From Hyphomicrobium facile (lineage in GTDB: Bacteria; Pseudomonadota; Alphaproteobacteria; Rhizobiales; Hyphomicrobiaceae), in contig NZ_FPCH01000003.1 of the NCBI RefSeq assembly GCF_900116175.1, positions 434,001-498,000 of the forward strand: a stretch of DNA of 64,000 nt, written 5' to 3'. The notes beneath the pieces were generated by a model. That model made no database searches and was not told the origin of the DNA. It worked only from the letters and a program-made list of their open reading frames with translations. This document shows positions 1-9,075 of the stretch, piece by piece (position 1 is the stretch's first letter; every line of letters begins with the position of its first letter). The position numbers were made by a program, and so were the translations under genes.

Positions 1-475
1 CATAAACCTGGCCCGCCGCGTTGACCACTACGTCCGTCGCGGTGTTCGGGATGGTGATATTCGGGATGACGAGGTTGCCCTCGAGGGTGACGAGCTGCCC
101 CGACCCATTCTTATTGAAAGCACCAGCGCGCGTGTACAGGATCTCGTTGTTCTCGCCCTGGACCTGGAAGTAGCCGCGCCCGTTCAAGGCGAGATCCAGC
201 TTGTTGCTCGTCGATGCCAGCGCACCCTGCATGGAAAGATTGCGGATGGCGACGGTACGAACGCCGAGGCCGATCGTATTGCCTTCAGGAATGATGGTGT
301 CGTCATCGCGCGCGGCCGTTCCCGCTGCGCGGTCCGTTTGATACAGCAGATCAGCGAATTCGGCGCGCGAGCGCTTGAAGCCGGTCGTATTGATGTTCGC
401 AACGTTGTTGGCGATCACTTCGACGTTGGTCTGCTGTGCCGACATGCCGGTCGCAGCGATTGAAAGCGCTCTCAT
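1..475 (-). CDS. flgG: Flagellar distal rod protein FlgG (partial, C-terminus beyond the window)
   Basis: The gene reads leftward off the window start, so only the first ~158 codons are present. The N-terminus begins [20 protein letters not shown] and continues into a [17 protein letters not shown] stretch, the classic flagellar rod/hook N-terminal motif in the form typical of alphaproteobacterial FlgG. FlgG forms the distal rod of the basal body in the periplasm and outer membrane zone. It is the last visible gene of a leftward run flgB-flgC-fliE-flgG, starting 11 bases after fliE. FlgF is encoded separately at 6900, which supports FlgG here. Confidence 0.93.
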   Translation of the reverse strand, partial: MRALSIAATGMSAQQTNVEVIANNVANINTTGFKRSRAEFADLLYQTDRAAGTAARDDDTIIPEGNTIGLGVRTVAIRNLSMQGALASTSNKLDLALNGRGYFQVQGENNEILYTRAGAFNKNGSGQLVTLEGNLVIPNITIPNTATDVVVNAAGQVY

Positions 476-486
476 GAATTACGACC

Positions 487-813
487 TCAAATTTGCATAC
501 GGCTGATTTCTTGGTAGGCGCCCACGACCTTGTCGCGGACGGCGACAACGGTGCGAAGCGCCTGATCGGCCTGCATGACAGCTTGAACGACCTGCTGCAG
601 CGGCGCCTTACCTTGCATGCCGGCGATGGCGGTCGTTTCGCCTGCCTTCACCGTTCCGATGGCGTCGGCCGCCATGCTCGCCAAGGTTTGTGCAAAATCG
701 GTTTGCGGCGCGGCTCCTGAAGAAACGTTCGGCGCCCCGCCGATGCCCTTCGACGCCGCAGCGCCTCCGATGCGGTCGATATCGGGCGATAGCATTGCGA
801 TGCTCAGGCTCAT
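487..813 (-). CDS. fliE: Flagellar hook-basal body complex protein FliE
   Basis: This 108-residue protein has the usual FliE size and ends in a helical region (QALRTVVAVRDKVVGAYQEI) matching the conserved FliE C-terminus. FliE links the MS ring to the proximal rod and is an early substrate of the flagellar export gate. The N-terminal half is Gly/Ala-rich and variable, as is usual. The start overlaps the end of flgC by 4 bases, indicating translational coupling, and flgG follows closely. Confidence 0.92.
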   Translation of the reverse strand: MSLSIAMLSPDIDRIGGAAASKGIGGAPNVSSGAAPQTDFAQTLASMAADAIGTVKAGETTAIAGMQGKAPLQQVVQAVMQADQALRTVVAVRDKVVGAYQEISRMQI

Positions 814-1232
814 GAATTCGGCCTCAATAGATCGAGGGTCATCGAGACAATCTCGCGGACCTGCTTGATGACTTGCGTGTTGGCGGTATACGAGCGCGAC
901 GCTTCGCGCATGTCGGCCAGCTCGACGAGCATGTCGACGTTGGGCAACTTGACGAAGCCTTTGCCGTCGGCGGCCGGATGCCCGGGCATGTATTCCGTGC
1001 GAAACGGCGCGTTATCCCGGTCGACATTGTCGACCTGCACCATATCGATGCCGTCCATATCGTCGGTGATTGACTGGAAACTGATCGTCTTGCGCTGATA
1101 GGGGTCGGACCCGGCGGTCTTTCCGGTCGTTTCGGCGTTGGCGATGTTTTCCGACAGGACCCGCATGCGGGTCGACTGAGCGAAAAGACCGTTCGCTGCC
1201 GCCCTGCTGGCGGCGATAAGCGGATCACTCAT
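810..1232 (-). CDS. flgC: Flagellar proximal rod protein FlgC
   Basis: The 140-residue product has the rod signature RVLSENIANAETTGKTAGSD near the N-terminus and the C-terminal motif ADMREASRSYTANTQVIKQV that characterises FlgC. It is a periplasmic rod component exported by the flagellar type III apparatus. It lies 3 bases downstream of flgB and overlaps fliE, the conserved flgB-flgC-fliE order of alphaproteobacteria. Confidence 0.95.
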   Translation of the reverse strand: MSDPLIAASRAAANGLFAQSTRMRVLSENIANAETTGKTAGSDPYQRKTISFQSITDDMDGIDMVQVDNVDRDNAPFRTEYMPGHPAADGKGFVKLPNVDMLVELADMREASRSYTANTQVIKQVREIVSMTLDLLRPNS

Positions 1233-1235
1233 GGA

Positions 1236-1613
1236 TTAGCCTTTCGTAACGGATTGCAGCATCCGATCGAACGTCTTCATGATCTGCGTGTTCATCGTGT
1301 AACTGCGCACGACTTCGCTGGACTTGAGGAATTCCTGTTCGAGATTGACGTCGTTGCCGGAAACGAGAACCTCGGCCTCACCGAAACCGCTTTCCTGCTG
1401 GCGCAAATTCCCGATATCGGCCGGGGCCATGTGCTGACCGTCGGTCACCGTCATCCGAACGGATTTGCTCATCACGTCTTCGAAACTTTCGACGTCTTTC
1501 GCTTTGTAACCGGGCGTATTGGCGTTCGCGATGTTCGACGAAATCACCGACTGGCGCTGCGCGAGCCACTCATTTTGGCGAAACGCCAGATTGAAAAGTT
1601 GCATGGGCTGCAT
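1236..1613 (-). CDS. flgB: Flagellar proximal rod protein FlgB
   Basis: The 125-residue protein carries the FlgB N-terminal motif RQSVISSNIANANTPGYKAK at about residues 20-39 and a C-terminal helical region ending in MLQSVTKG. FlgB is a proximal rod subunit. It begins the flgB-flgC-fliE-flgG run. A 110-base gap separates it from the unknown gene upstream, so a promoter within that gap is possible, but I could not recognise one with confidence. Confidence 0.94.
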   Translation of the reverse strand: MQPMQLFNLAFRQNEWLAQRQSVISSNIANANTPGYKAKDVESFEDVMSKSVRMTVTDGQHMAPADIGNLRQQESGFGEAEVLVSGNDVNLEQEFLKSSEVVRSYTMNTQIMKTFDRMLQSVTKG

Positions 1614-1723
1614 GAAAAGCGATCCTTGGGTGGCCCTGCTTTCCTATGTGCACCCGCTCCCTTGCGTCGGCCTGAACAGTTAACTCAGCGGCCGCATCTT
1701 CTCGCGCGGCGCCTTAGACGTCC

Positions 1724-2143
1724 TCAATTGAGGCGTGCTTCTCCGAGCGCCTCGTGCAACCTCGTCGTGTTGCGGCCCGGGCTGACGGATTCGCCTTCGA
1801 ACGAGATGTAGGTGATTTCGACGCCCGCTTCCTCGGCCTCGAGAATCAGCCTGAAATAAACGTGGACGGACTGATGATGAAATTCCATGTCGAGTAATAC
1901 GCGGGGCAGCGATCCCCACTCCAGGTAGACGTCGCCCGCGTGGCCGAAGGTCAACGTTTCCGGCTTGAACGACAGCTCGATCGAGGACTGCACAAGCGAG
2001 CCAATGCTCGCGATCTGACCGGTTTTCAAATAGCTGACGAGGTCGGGAAGGTCGATCAAGCGCAAGTCGGATGCGACGCAACGGATGCTCTCGCCGAGAA
2101 TCTTTTCCCGAACTTCCGAATGATCGATGCGAAATGGAATCAT
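1724..2143 (-). CDS. Conserved hypothetical protein of the flagellar locus
   Basis: This 139-residue soluble-looking protein begins MIPFRIDHSEVREKILGES and has no signal peptide or membrane segment. The middle contains SSIELSFKPETLTFGHAGDV followed by an acidic C-terminus. I do not recognise the family. It sits between flhB and flgB on the same strand with AAAAGG upstream of the ATG at 2143; a TTG one codon further upstream is less likely. The context suggests a flagellar assembly or regulatory role, but that is inference from position only. Confidence 0.7.
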   Translation of the reverse strand: MIPFRIDHSEVREKILGESIRCVASDLRLIDLPDLVSYLKTGQIASIGSLVQSSIELSFKPETLTFGHAGDVYLEWGSLPRVLLDMEFHHQSVHVYFRLILEAEEAGVEITYISFEGESVSPGRNTTRLHEALGEARLN

Positions 2144-2158
2144 CAACGCCTTTTCCCT

Positions 2159-3244
2159 TTAAGCACGTACAGGACCGGACCGGTTTCGCCCCGCCTGAAG
2201 GCGAAGGAGAATCGCGGCGACCGCCTTGTAGAATTCGACAGGGATCATTTGATCCACGCTCACTTTTGCATAGAGGGACCTTGCGAGGGCCTTGTCTTCT
2301 ATGACTGGAATGTCATTTTCTTCGGCAATTCTGCGAATCGTGAGCGCTATGAGATCCTGCCCCTTGGCGACGACACGCGGTGCGCCGCCTTCGGAACGGA
2401 CGTAGCGGAGCGCCACGGCAAAGTGCGTCGGGTTGGCGATGACCAAAGTTGCACGCGGCACCGCGTGAAGCATACGCTGACGCGCGCGGGATCGGGCGAT
2501 GGAACGCCGCCGCGCCTTGATGAGCGGATCGCCTTCCGACTGCTTTCGTTCGTCTTTGACTTCCTGCGGCTTCATTCGGAGCTGGCGGCGCCAAAGCACA
2601 TGCGTGACCGGCAGATCGAAAATCAGAAGGCAAAACGAAAGGACCGCCAGCGATGTGAGCAAAAGGGTGACGCTCTTCTGCGACAGTCTGAGAATCGCTG
2701 CTGGATCGCTCCAGATCGAATTGGCGAACTCGTTCCACAGCAGCATCAGGATCGCGCCCGACGTTGCTGCGACCATGATCAATCTCAGCGTGAGCTTGAG
2801 AAACTCAAACGATCCGTTCGCACTGAAGATGCGCTTCCAGCCCTTCGCCGGAGATAACCGGGAAAGCTCCGGCGTCACCCGCTTGAAGATCAGCATAGGC
2901 GGCGTCTGGAGCACCGATGCCAATATGCCAGCTGCGGAAAAGCAGAGTATGATGGGAGCCGTCATAAGCGCGGCGCTTCTTCCCACCACGTCGAAGACCA
3001 TGCCGAGATCACCGGCGCTCTCCAGGCGAATGGAGCCGGCGTTCGCAAGCAGCCCCATCAGAAGCTCAGCGAAGTGGGTCAGAAAAACTTGGCCGAGGAC
3101 TGAGATGACCAGAAGCGCTGCGAGAAGATACGAGAAATTGGTTGCCTCCCGCGAGATCGGGATGTTGCCCTCTCCGCGAGCGTCAGACATTCGCTTGTCT
3201 GTCGCTTCTTCTGTGCGGCTATCTTTATCCTGCCCTTCGGCCAC
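2159..3244 (-). CDS. flhB: Flagellar type III export gate protein FlhB
   Basis: The 361-residue membrane protein starts with the charged FlhB leader (KDSRTEEATDKRMSDAR), has several hydrophobic segments in the N-terminal two thirds, and contains the NPTH autocleavage motif in a VIANPTHFAVALRY context. FlhB is the substrate-specificity switch of the flagellar export apparatus in the inner membrane. The start is GTG. The gene lies 24 bases downstream of fliG in the leftward motA-to-flgG run. Confidence 0.96.
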   Translation of the reverse strand: MAEGQDKDSRTEEATDKRMSDARGEGNIPISREATNFSYLLAALLVISVLGQVFLTHFAELLMGLLANAGSIRLESAGDLGMVFDVVGRSAALMTAPIILCFSAAGILASVLQTPPMLIFKRVTPELSRLSPAKGWKRIFSANGSFEFLKLTLRLIMVAATSGAILMLLWNEFANSIWSDPAAILRLSQKSVTLLLTSLAVLSFCLLIFDLPVTHVLWRRQLRMKPQEVKDERKQSEGDPLIKARRRSIARSRARQRMLHAVPRATLVIANPTHFAVALRYVRSEGGAPRVVAKGQDLIALTIRRIAEENDIPVIEDKALARSLYAKVSVDQMIPVEFYKAVAAILLRLQAGRNRSGPVRA

Positions 3245-3268
3245 GATCGAGCTCCAGCGTCCTGCCGA

Positions 3269-4291
3269 CTAGGCGGTTTCCAAGGACGTGCTCGATATGT
3301 CGATTGCGCCTTCGGCCGAAAGCCGCAGAACCGAATCGACCATCGCTCGCCGCGCATCAGCAATGTCGCGCGCGGGAACGTTGGCGGGGCTTTGCAATTC
3401 GGCTTCCGCCATACGGCGAGCCCGCGGCGACAGCGCGGAAAGAACTTTGTTCTGCAATTCCGCATCGGCGCCTTGAAGCGCAAGAACCGTGCGCTCCACC
3501 GGAATGCCATCCATCAGCACAGTCAGCGAACGCGCCGGCAGCCTCAACAAGTCCTCGAACTTGAAGAGCATCTTGCGGATCGCTTCGGCGTCCTTCGGTT
3601 TGATGCTGGCAAGGTACTGCAGGGCCTGGGTCGAATCCTCGCGGTCCAGATTGTTCAGGATGCCCGCGAGAGACAAATGCTTATCGGAAGAGCGCCGATC
3701 ATTGTCGAACAGTTCTTCGTTCAATCCGCTTTCGAGAGCTTCGACGATCTGCGGCGCTACCTGACCGAGGCCGAGTATGCGGTAGAGAAGATCGTTGCGT
3801 TCAGCGACCGGAAAGCCCTTCAGAACCACGGATGCCCGCTCGCTACCGAGGCGGTCGAGATAATACGCGGCAACTTGCGGCGACTGTTGATGGAAATGCG
3901 CCTGCAGCACATCGTCGGGAAGTCCGGCGAGCTGGCTCCAAATGTCCTGGCGTGCAATGAACTGATCATTGGGGTCGCCCGTCGATTTGTTTTCGGAAAT
4001 GACGTCCGTCACCAGACGTTTGACATCTTCGGCGCGACCGAGAAACGGCGTACCTTGACCGAACTGGCTTTCGAATTCCTGGACGATCTCTTCGAGTTCC
4101 GCCGCTGAAATCGTCGGCATGACCTCGGCGGAGCGAACGAGAATGTTCAGTTCTTCGGGATTGAATTTTTTGAGGAGCCCGCTTGCGCGTTGCTTGCCGA
4201 GCGCAAGGAGAAGCACTCCGACTTTCTCGGGTCCCGTCAGCGTTCTTCCGGAATCTGACAACGAGTCGCGCATGGACTGCATGTACGTCAC
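3269..4291 (-). CDS. fliG: Flagellar motor switch protein FliG
   Basis: The 340-residue product has FliG N-terminal features (TGPEKVGVLLLALGKQRASG), a middle region with an FEDLLRLPARSLTVLMDGIP segment, and a C-terminal LSPRARRMAEAEL motif as in the torque-generating domain. FliG forms the rotor ring contacting MotA and FliM. The GTG start at 4291 overlaps the fliN stop by one base; an ATG three codons in (4282) is an alternative. The tight spacing with fliN and fliM indicates an operon of switch genes. Confidence 0.95.
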   Translation of the reverse strand: MTYMQSMRDSLSDSGRTLTGPEKVGVLLLALGKQRASGLLKKFNPEELNILVRSAEVMPTISAAELEEIVQEFESQFGQGTPFLGRAEDVKRLVTDVISENKSTGDPNDQFIARQDIWSQLAGLPDDVLQAHFHQQSPQVAAYYLDRLGSERASVVLKGFPVAERNDLLYRILGLGQVAPQIVEALESGLNEELFDNDRRSSDKHLSLAGILNNLDREDSTQALQYLASIKPKDAEAIRKMLFKFEDLLRLPARSLTVLMDGIPVERTVLALQGADAELQNKVLSALSPRARRMAEAELQSPANVPARDIADARRAMVDSVLRLSAEGAIDISSTSLETA

Positions 4292-4734
4292 TATTTCCCG
4301 GCGGTGGGTAAGGCGCCAACCTGGGTCAGCACGACACCGAAGCGCGAGGTTCCTTCGTTCAGAACGACGACCTCGCCGCGCGCTATCAGCCGGCCATTGA
4401 CGAGAATGTCGACCGGATCGCCGACCATCTTATCGAGCTTGACCACCGAGCCTTTCGTCAACTTCGCCAGGCTCGCGACCGGCATCTTGGTCGAACCGAG
4501 GACGACTTTCATCATCACCGGCAGGCCCATGATCAAAGCACTGTTGCCGCCGAAGTCCGTCGCATCGGCGTGCGCGTCGACATGGGCGGCGTTGTGCGAA
4601 CTTTCCGCCGCCAAGCCCGCGGCCATCGCTTCGCTGAAATCGCCCATTCCAGCGAGCGCTTGATCGAAGCCGGCTTCTGTCGCTTCGGAAGCGACTTCCG
4701 CTTCTACTGCATTACTCGGCGTCATTCCGGCCAT
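4291..4734 (-). CDS. fliN: Flagellar motor switch protein FliN
   Basis: The 147-residue protein has a variable Ala/acidic N-terminus and a C-terminal SpoA (surface presentation of antigens) domain of ~75 residues with the conserved pattern VKLDKMVGDPVDILVNGRLI and GEVVVLNEG. FliN builds the lower C-ring of the rotor. It lies between fliM and fliG and is translationally coupled to fliG. The ~65-residue N-terminal extension resembles extended alphaproteobacterial FliN proteins. Confidence 0.94.
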   Translation of the reverse strand: MAGMTPSNAVEAEVASEATEAGFDQALAGMGDFSEAMAAGLAAESSHNAAHVDAHADATDFGGNSALIMGLPVMMKVVLGSTKMPVASLAKLTKGSVVKLDKMVGDPVDILVNGRLIARGEVVVLNEGTSRFGVVLTQVGALPTAGK

Positions 4735-4805
4735 TTCCTCGTCCTAAGGTATTCCGACTCAAATTCTGACATTCGAAACATGCCGCAGCCTTGTGGCAGG
4801 GCGCG

Positions 4806-5783
4806 CTAAAGCCCGTAGTATTCATCCACGGTTTCCCTTTGCTGATCGAATTCGTCGTCAACACGCAGTATCAGCGCGTTGTCGCGCTTGCCCAATTCGC
4901 ACCAGAACACCGGGCTTTCATCGGCATCGAGCCGAACGCGCGACATCGACGACAACTGCAGCTCGACGACCGAGCCGACGGCAAAACGTTGCACTTCACC
5001 GAGGGAAATGGGGCGTTCCTCGAGAACGCCATTGAGTTCGATGAAGGATCGGGCGATTTCCTCGGAAAGCTGCTTCGACCACGCGGGGTCGTCGCGAGAG
5101 CGGTGCGCCGCGACGTTCAGCGACTCGCTCGGCGCTGCGCCCGCAAGCACATGGCGGATGGGATCAAGCGCCGCTTGTGGGATGACGATCGTTATGACGC
5201 CGATGTGGCCGCCGTAATCCAAAGACAGCCGCGCGGCGATGACGGGCGACGAAGCCGTCAGCTGCGGTTCGAGCTCGATCTTCTCGACAACGGCTCCGAT
5301 GTCGAAGCCGACATCGACGAGAATCGAGAAAGCGCTCGTCAGGGCGCGCGCAACGCGCCGGAACAGAACACGCAGGACGTTCGCATCGGTTCGGGTTGGC
5401 TTCCTCGCTGGCAGACCACCTGGCGGAAAGCCCTCGCAGCCTGTTGCTGCCTCTACGAAAAGTGTCGTCGCGGCCGGATCGGCGAGAAAATAGAGCCAGC
5501 TTCTCCATCTTTCGGCTCGCACCACACCGGCGAACGCGCCCTGCGGCAGCGCGCAGATATCGCCAATGGTCGAGGCCGAGAGATCGAGAAGGCGCACTTT
5601 CAGCGGCAAAAGCGATAGGTTGCCGATCTCCTCGGTCATCACGCGCGGCAGCTGACCAAAAATCATCTGCAGCCCCGGCAGGCGATCGGGGCTGTTTTGA
5701 CCGGTCGAAAGCGCGCGCTCGAGCGATCTTTCCGTTTCCATCCGCTTCTTGGCCGTGGCTTCGCTCAGAGCGCTATTCGACAT
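4806..5783 (-). CDS. fliM: Flagellar motor switch protein FliM
   Basis: The 325-residue product has a FliM middle domain and a C-terminal SpoA-like domain (EERPISLGEVQRFAVGSVVE). FliM couples CheY-P binding to rotor switching and anchors FliN. The N-terminal peptide lacks an obvious canonical LSQ(D/E)EIDALL CheY-binding motif, so CheY interaction may differ or the region is divergent. It is followed by fliN and preceded by motA on the same strand, as in other Hyphomicrobiales motor loci. Confidence 0.88.
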   Translation of the reverse strand: MSNSALSEATAKKRMETERSLERALSTGQNSPDRLPGLQMIFGQLPRVMTEEIGNLSLLPLKVRLLDLSASTIGDICALPQGAFAGVVRAERWRSWLYFLADPAATTLFVEAATGCEGFPPGGLPARKPTRTDANVLRVLFRRVARALTSAFSILVDVGFDIGAVVEKIELEPQLTASSPVIAARLSLDYGGHIGVITIVIPQAALDPIRHVLAGAAPSESLNVAAHRSRDDPAWSKQLSEEIARSFIELNGVLEERPISLGEVQRFAVGSVVELQLSSMSRVRLDADESPVFWCELGKRDNALILRVDDEFDQQRETVDEYYGL

Positions 5784-5855
5784 ATCGGCTGCCCCGCGAT
5801 GTCATCGCCGCGTTTGCAGATGGCCCGGAGAAGACGCAAAGCGCTTGCCGGAACA

Positions 5856-6743
5856 TCAGGCTGCCTTTCTTTCTTGAGGGCGGCGATCCAGCCCGCCGCC
5901 CATGGTCGCTGCTTCGACCTCGTTGATCGTCGGCCGTTCGTAAGCCGAAATCGCTTTACGGCCGTGCTCGATAGCAACCTGGGGCATGGCGCCGTTCATG
6001 AACGCCAACAGCGATTGCTTGACGATTACATAAGATCGCAAATTCTTTTCACGGATGACCTTCACCTTCGTCGCGAGGGGGCCGACGACCGCGTAGGAAA
6101 AGAAGATACCCGCGAACGTTCCGACGAGAGCGGAGGCGATGAGGTGACCGAGGATTTCCGGAGACTGGTCGATCGCGCCCATGGCTTTCACGACGCCAAG
6201 AACCGCAGCGATGATGCCGAGAGCCGGTAGACCGTCACCCACCGCGACGAGCGCATGATAGGCCTTGAGCTTATCATGCCGCACGGTCTCGATTTCCTCG
6301 TCCATCAAGGATTCGATCTCGTGGGTTCGGGCATTCCCCATGATGATGAGGCGGAAATAGTCGCAGATGAAGGTTGTCAGTTCTTCGTTCGCGGTAACGG
6401 TCGGCGACCTCTTGAAGACTTCGGCGTCCTGAGGCGCGTCGATGATCATTTCCATTTCGGCGCGGGATTTATCGCGAAGCTCGCGCATCATGAAAAATAG
6501 CAGCGCAAGAAGCTCGATGTTCTCGGCCTTCGTCGGCGTACCGCTTTTGACCGCCTCGATCGTCGCTGTCCCGGTGTCCTTGATCGTCTTCATCGGATTG
6601 GCGACGACGAAGGTGCCCAGGGCCGAGCCGCAAATGATGACGTATTCCCAGGGCTGCCAGATAACCCAGACGTGGCCACCCATGGCGGTGAAGCCGCCGA
6701 GCATGCAGACCAGTGTGATAATCAGGCCGAGCAGAATGGTCAC
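5856..6743 (-). CDS. motA: Flagellar motor stator protein MotA
   Basis: The 295-residue membrane protein shows MotA features: an N-terminal hydrophobic pair, a cytoplasmic loop with DEEIETVRHD-type charged residues, and the proton-channel helices with LPALGIIAAVLGVVKAMG. MotA and MotB form the proton-driven stator. The start is GTG. It heads the leftward motor and basal-body run. The 156-base intergenic region to flgF must hold divergent promoters. No motB lies in this window. Confidence 0.95.
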   Translation of the reverse strand: MTILLGLIITLVCMLGGFTAMGGHVWVIWQPWEYVIICGSALGTFVVANPMKTIKDTGTATIEAVKSGTPTKAENIELLALLFFMMRELRDKSRAEMEMIIDAPQDAEVFKRSPTVTANEELTTFICDYFRLIIMGNARTHEIESLMDEEIETVRHDKLKAYHALVAVGDGLPALGIIAAVLGVVKAMGAIDQSPEILGHLIASALVGTFAGIFFSYAVVGPLATKVKVIREKNLRSYVIVKQSLLAFMNGAMPQVAIEHGRKAISAYERPTINEVEAATMGGGLDRRPQERKAA

Positions 6744-6899
6744 GAGGGTATCCCAAATGCCAATTTAGGCGAAATCCCATAAAGGGCGCTTTGGCTTGCG
6801 TGGGACTTGCTCGTCCCAGCGCGGGGTGTCAGCCACCCACAAGTTCGCGTCGCTAGGTTTCGGCGACAGGACGAGATCCACGAAGACGGATTGCAACGC

Positions 6900-7622
6900 A
6901 TGCCATCGAATATCTACGTCGCCCTCTCTGCTCAGATGGCGCTGCAACGACGCCTCGATACGGTCGCGAACAATGTCGCGAACACCAACACGGTGGGATT
7001 CCGCGGCGAAGAAATGTCCTTCGAGGAGCTACTGACCCCAACGGGCAAGGAACCGGTCAGCTTCGTTTCAAAAGGCAAGAACCATCTTTCGATGAAGACC
7101 GGCGAAGTTACGCAGACCGGAAACCCCCTCGATGTCGCGGTGAGAGGCGATTCGTTCCTGGCCATCCAAACGCCGAACGGAGTTGCCTATACGCGCGACG
7201 GGCGCATGCAGATGACGAGCGAAGGCGTGCTGACGACGCTTGCGGGCTACCCCATTCTCGACGCCGGCGGATCGCCGGTGCAGCTCAATCCCAATGATCC
7301 GGCGCCGACCATCAACAAAGCCGGCACAATCGAACAGTCGGGCAACAATCTCGGCGCGCTCGGGCTTTACCGGATGCCGCGCGGAGCAATTCTGACGAGA
7401 GCCGAAGGCGCGTCGGTCGTGTCCGACATTGCACCAACGCCCGAGATCGACTTCCTCAACAATGGCGTCGTGCAAGGATACGTCGAGAAATCGAACGTCA
7501 ATCCGATCCTGGAAATGACGCACCTCATTACCATTCAACGGAATTTCCAGGCCGTCACCAACATGCTGAGCGCAACCGAAAACTCGCTCGACGATTCTCT
7601 GAAAACTCTCGCGGGCTCATAA
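6900..7622 (+). CDS. flgF: Flagellar proximal rod protein FlgF
   Basis: The ATG at 6900 gives a 240-residue protein beginning MPSNIYVALSAQMALQRRLD and containing the rod motif TVANNVANTNTVGFRGEEMS. A longer reading frame extends to 6807, but the family N-terminus fits 6900. The C-terminus has the conserved NPILEMTHLITIQRNFQAVT motif. It forms part of the proximal rod. It is the first gene of a short rightward operon with fliI and is divergent from motA. Confidence 0.93.
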   Translation: MPSNIYVALSAQMALQRRLDTVANNVANTNTVGFRGEEMSFEELLTPTGKEPVSFVSKGKNHLSMKTGEVTQTGNPLDVAVRGDSFLAIQTPNGVAYTRDGRMQMTSEGVLTTLAGYPILDAGGSPVQLNPNDPAPTINKAGTIEQSGNNLGALGLYRMPRGAILTRAEGASVVSDIAPTPEIDFLNNGVVQGYVEKSNVNPILEMTHLITIQRNFQAVTNMLSATENSLDDSLKTLAGS

Positions 7623-7644
7623 TGTGTAGCCGGAGGGGGCATTA

Positions 7645-9015
7645 TTGACCGCCGAGGCAACAGCGACGCCGTTCGACCGGTTGGACGAGCTGATGGCGAC
7701 GGCTTCGCGAACACCGGCGCACCGGGTATCTGGACGCGTCGTTCGGATCAGCACGACGTTCCTGGTCGTTTCCGGCCTTTCAAAATTCGTTTCAATCGGT
7801 GATGCGGTATCGATTGCGGGCCTCGGCGGCCCCGTGCTCGCGGAGGTCGCGACGATCGAAGCCGAAGCGATCAACGTCACGCCGTTCATTGCCGACCACA
7901 GGATCGAACTTGGCGCGCGGGTCACGGCGTTGTCCGGGCAATTGACGCTTTCGCCTCACGAATCCTGGCTCGGCAGAACGCTCAACGCGTTGGGGCAGCC
8001 GATCGACGATGGCGATCCTCTCATCATCGGCGACCGGGCGTTCACGATCCATGGCACGCCGCCTTCGCCGCTCCGCCGGAATAGGCTCGGCACGCCGCTG
8101 ACGACCGGCGTCAAGGCGATCGATCTTTTCACTCCCATCTGCGCGGGCCAGAGACTTGGCATCTTCGCGGGCTCCGGCGTCGGCAAATCGACGTTGCTCG
8201 CCATGCTGAGCCGGGCGCCGTCGAGCGACGTTACGGTCCTGGCTCTCGTCGGCGAACGAAGCCGGGAGGTGAGAGATTTTCTAGACGATACGCTTGCGGC
8301 CTCGCGCTCGCGGGTCGTTTCGGTCGTCGCCACATCCGACGAGAGCCCGATGATGCGACGCTTAGCGCCGAGCACCGCGATGTGCATCGCCGAATATTAC
8401 CGGGATCGCGGCAAAAACGTTCTTCTCATTATCGATTCCCTGACGCGTTACGCGCACGCCATGCGCGAGCTAGCGCTCGCTGCCGACGAGCCACCCGTCG
8501 CTCGCGGGTATCCGCCGAGCGTCTTCAGCAACCTGCCACGTCTGCTCGAACGGGCCGGACCCGGGGAAGAAGGTGCCGGTACGATCACAGCGATCCTGTC
8601 TGTTCTCGTCGACGGCGACGATCACAACGATCCGATCGCCGACGCCGCGAGAGGCATCCTCGACGGGCATATTGTTCTCGATCGCGGCATCGCCAGCCAA
8701 GGCCGGCTTCCGGCCGTCGATCCGCTGGCTTCGCTATCGCGCTTGGCACCGAAGATCAGAACGAAAAACCAAGCCCAGTTCGTGACCCAACTCATCGAGG
8801 TCATTTCCCGTTACGAGGACACGCGCGATCTTCGCGCCATCAGTGGCTACAGGCCCGGTACCGACGCGACGCTCGATCGCGCGATGGAAATCGTTCCGCG
8901 CGTTTACGAGGCCATGAAGCAGGATCTCGACGAAGAGCCTGTCGCTGATGTGTTTGCCTATCTTTCCGAGACGTTGCCCGGTGGGCAGCGGTCCAACTCC
9001 GCATCGCCACGTTAG
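7645..9015 (+). CDS. fliI: Flagellum-specific export ATPase FliI
   Basis: The 456-residue protein has a Walker A motif in FAGSGVGKSTLLAM, a Walker B region VLLIIDSLTRYA, and an F1-beta-like fold order. FliI energises unfolding and export of flagellar substrates at the cytoplasmic face. Translation appears to start at TTG 7645, preceded by a GGAGGGGG ribosome-binding site. It lies 22 bases after flgF. No fliJ-like gene of typical size immediately follows; the next ORF encodes a tail-anchored protein of unknown type. Confidence 0.95.
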   Translation: MTAEATATPFDRLDELMATASRTPAHRVSGRVVRISTTFLVVSGLSKFVSIGDAVSIAGLGGPVLAEVATIEAEAINVTPFIADHRIELGARVTALSGQLTLSPHESWLGRTLNALGQPIDDGDPLIIGDRAFTIHGTPPSPLRRNRLGTPLTTGVKAIDLFTPICAGQRLGIFAGSGVGKSTLLAMLSRAPSSDVTVLALVGERSREVRDFLDDTLAASRSRVVSVVATSDESPMMRRLAPSTAMCIAEYYRDRGKNVLLIIDSLTRYAHAMRELALAADEPPVARGYPPSVFSNLPRLLERAGPGEEGAGTITAILSVLVDGDDHNDPIADAARGILDGHIVLDRGIASQGRLPAVDPLASLSRLAPKIRTKNQAQFVTQLIEVISRYEDTRDLRAISGYRPGTDATLDRAMEIVPRVYEAMKQDLDEEPVADVFAYLSETLPGGQRSNSASPR

Positions 9016-9075
9016 GAGATCGTACGGCGCTCTCGTAACGTCGAGAAAAGGATCTGACATCCGAGGGGAACGAAC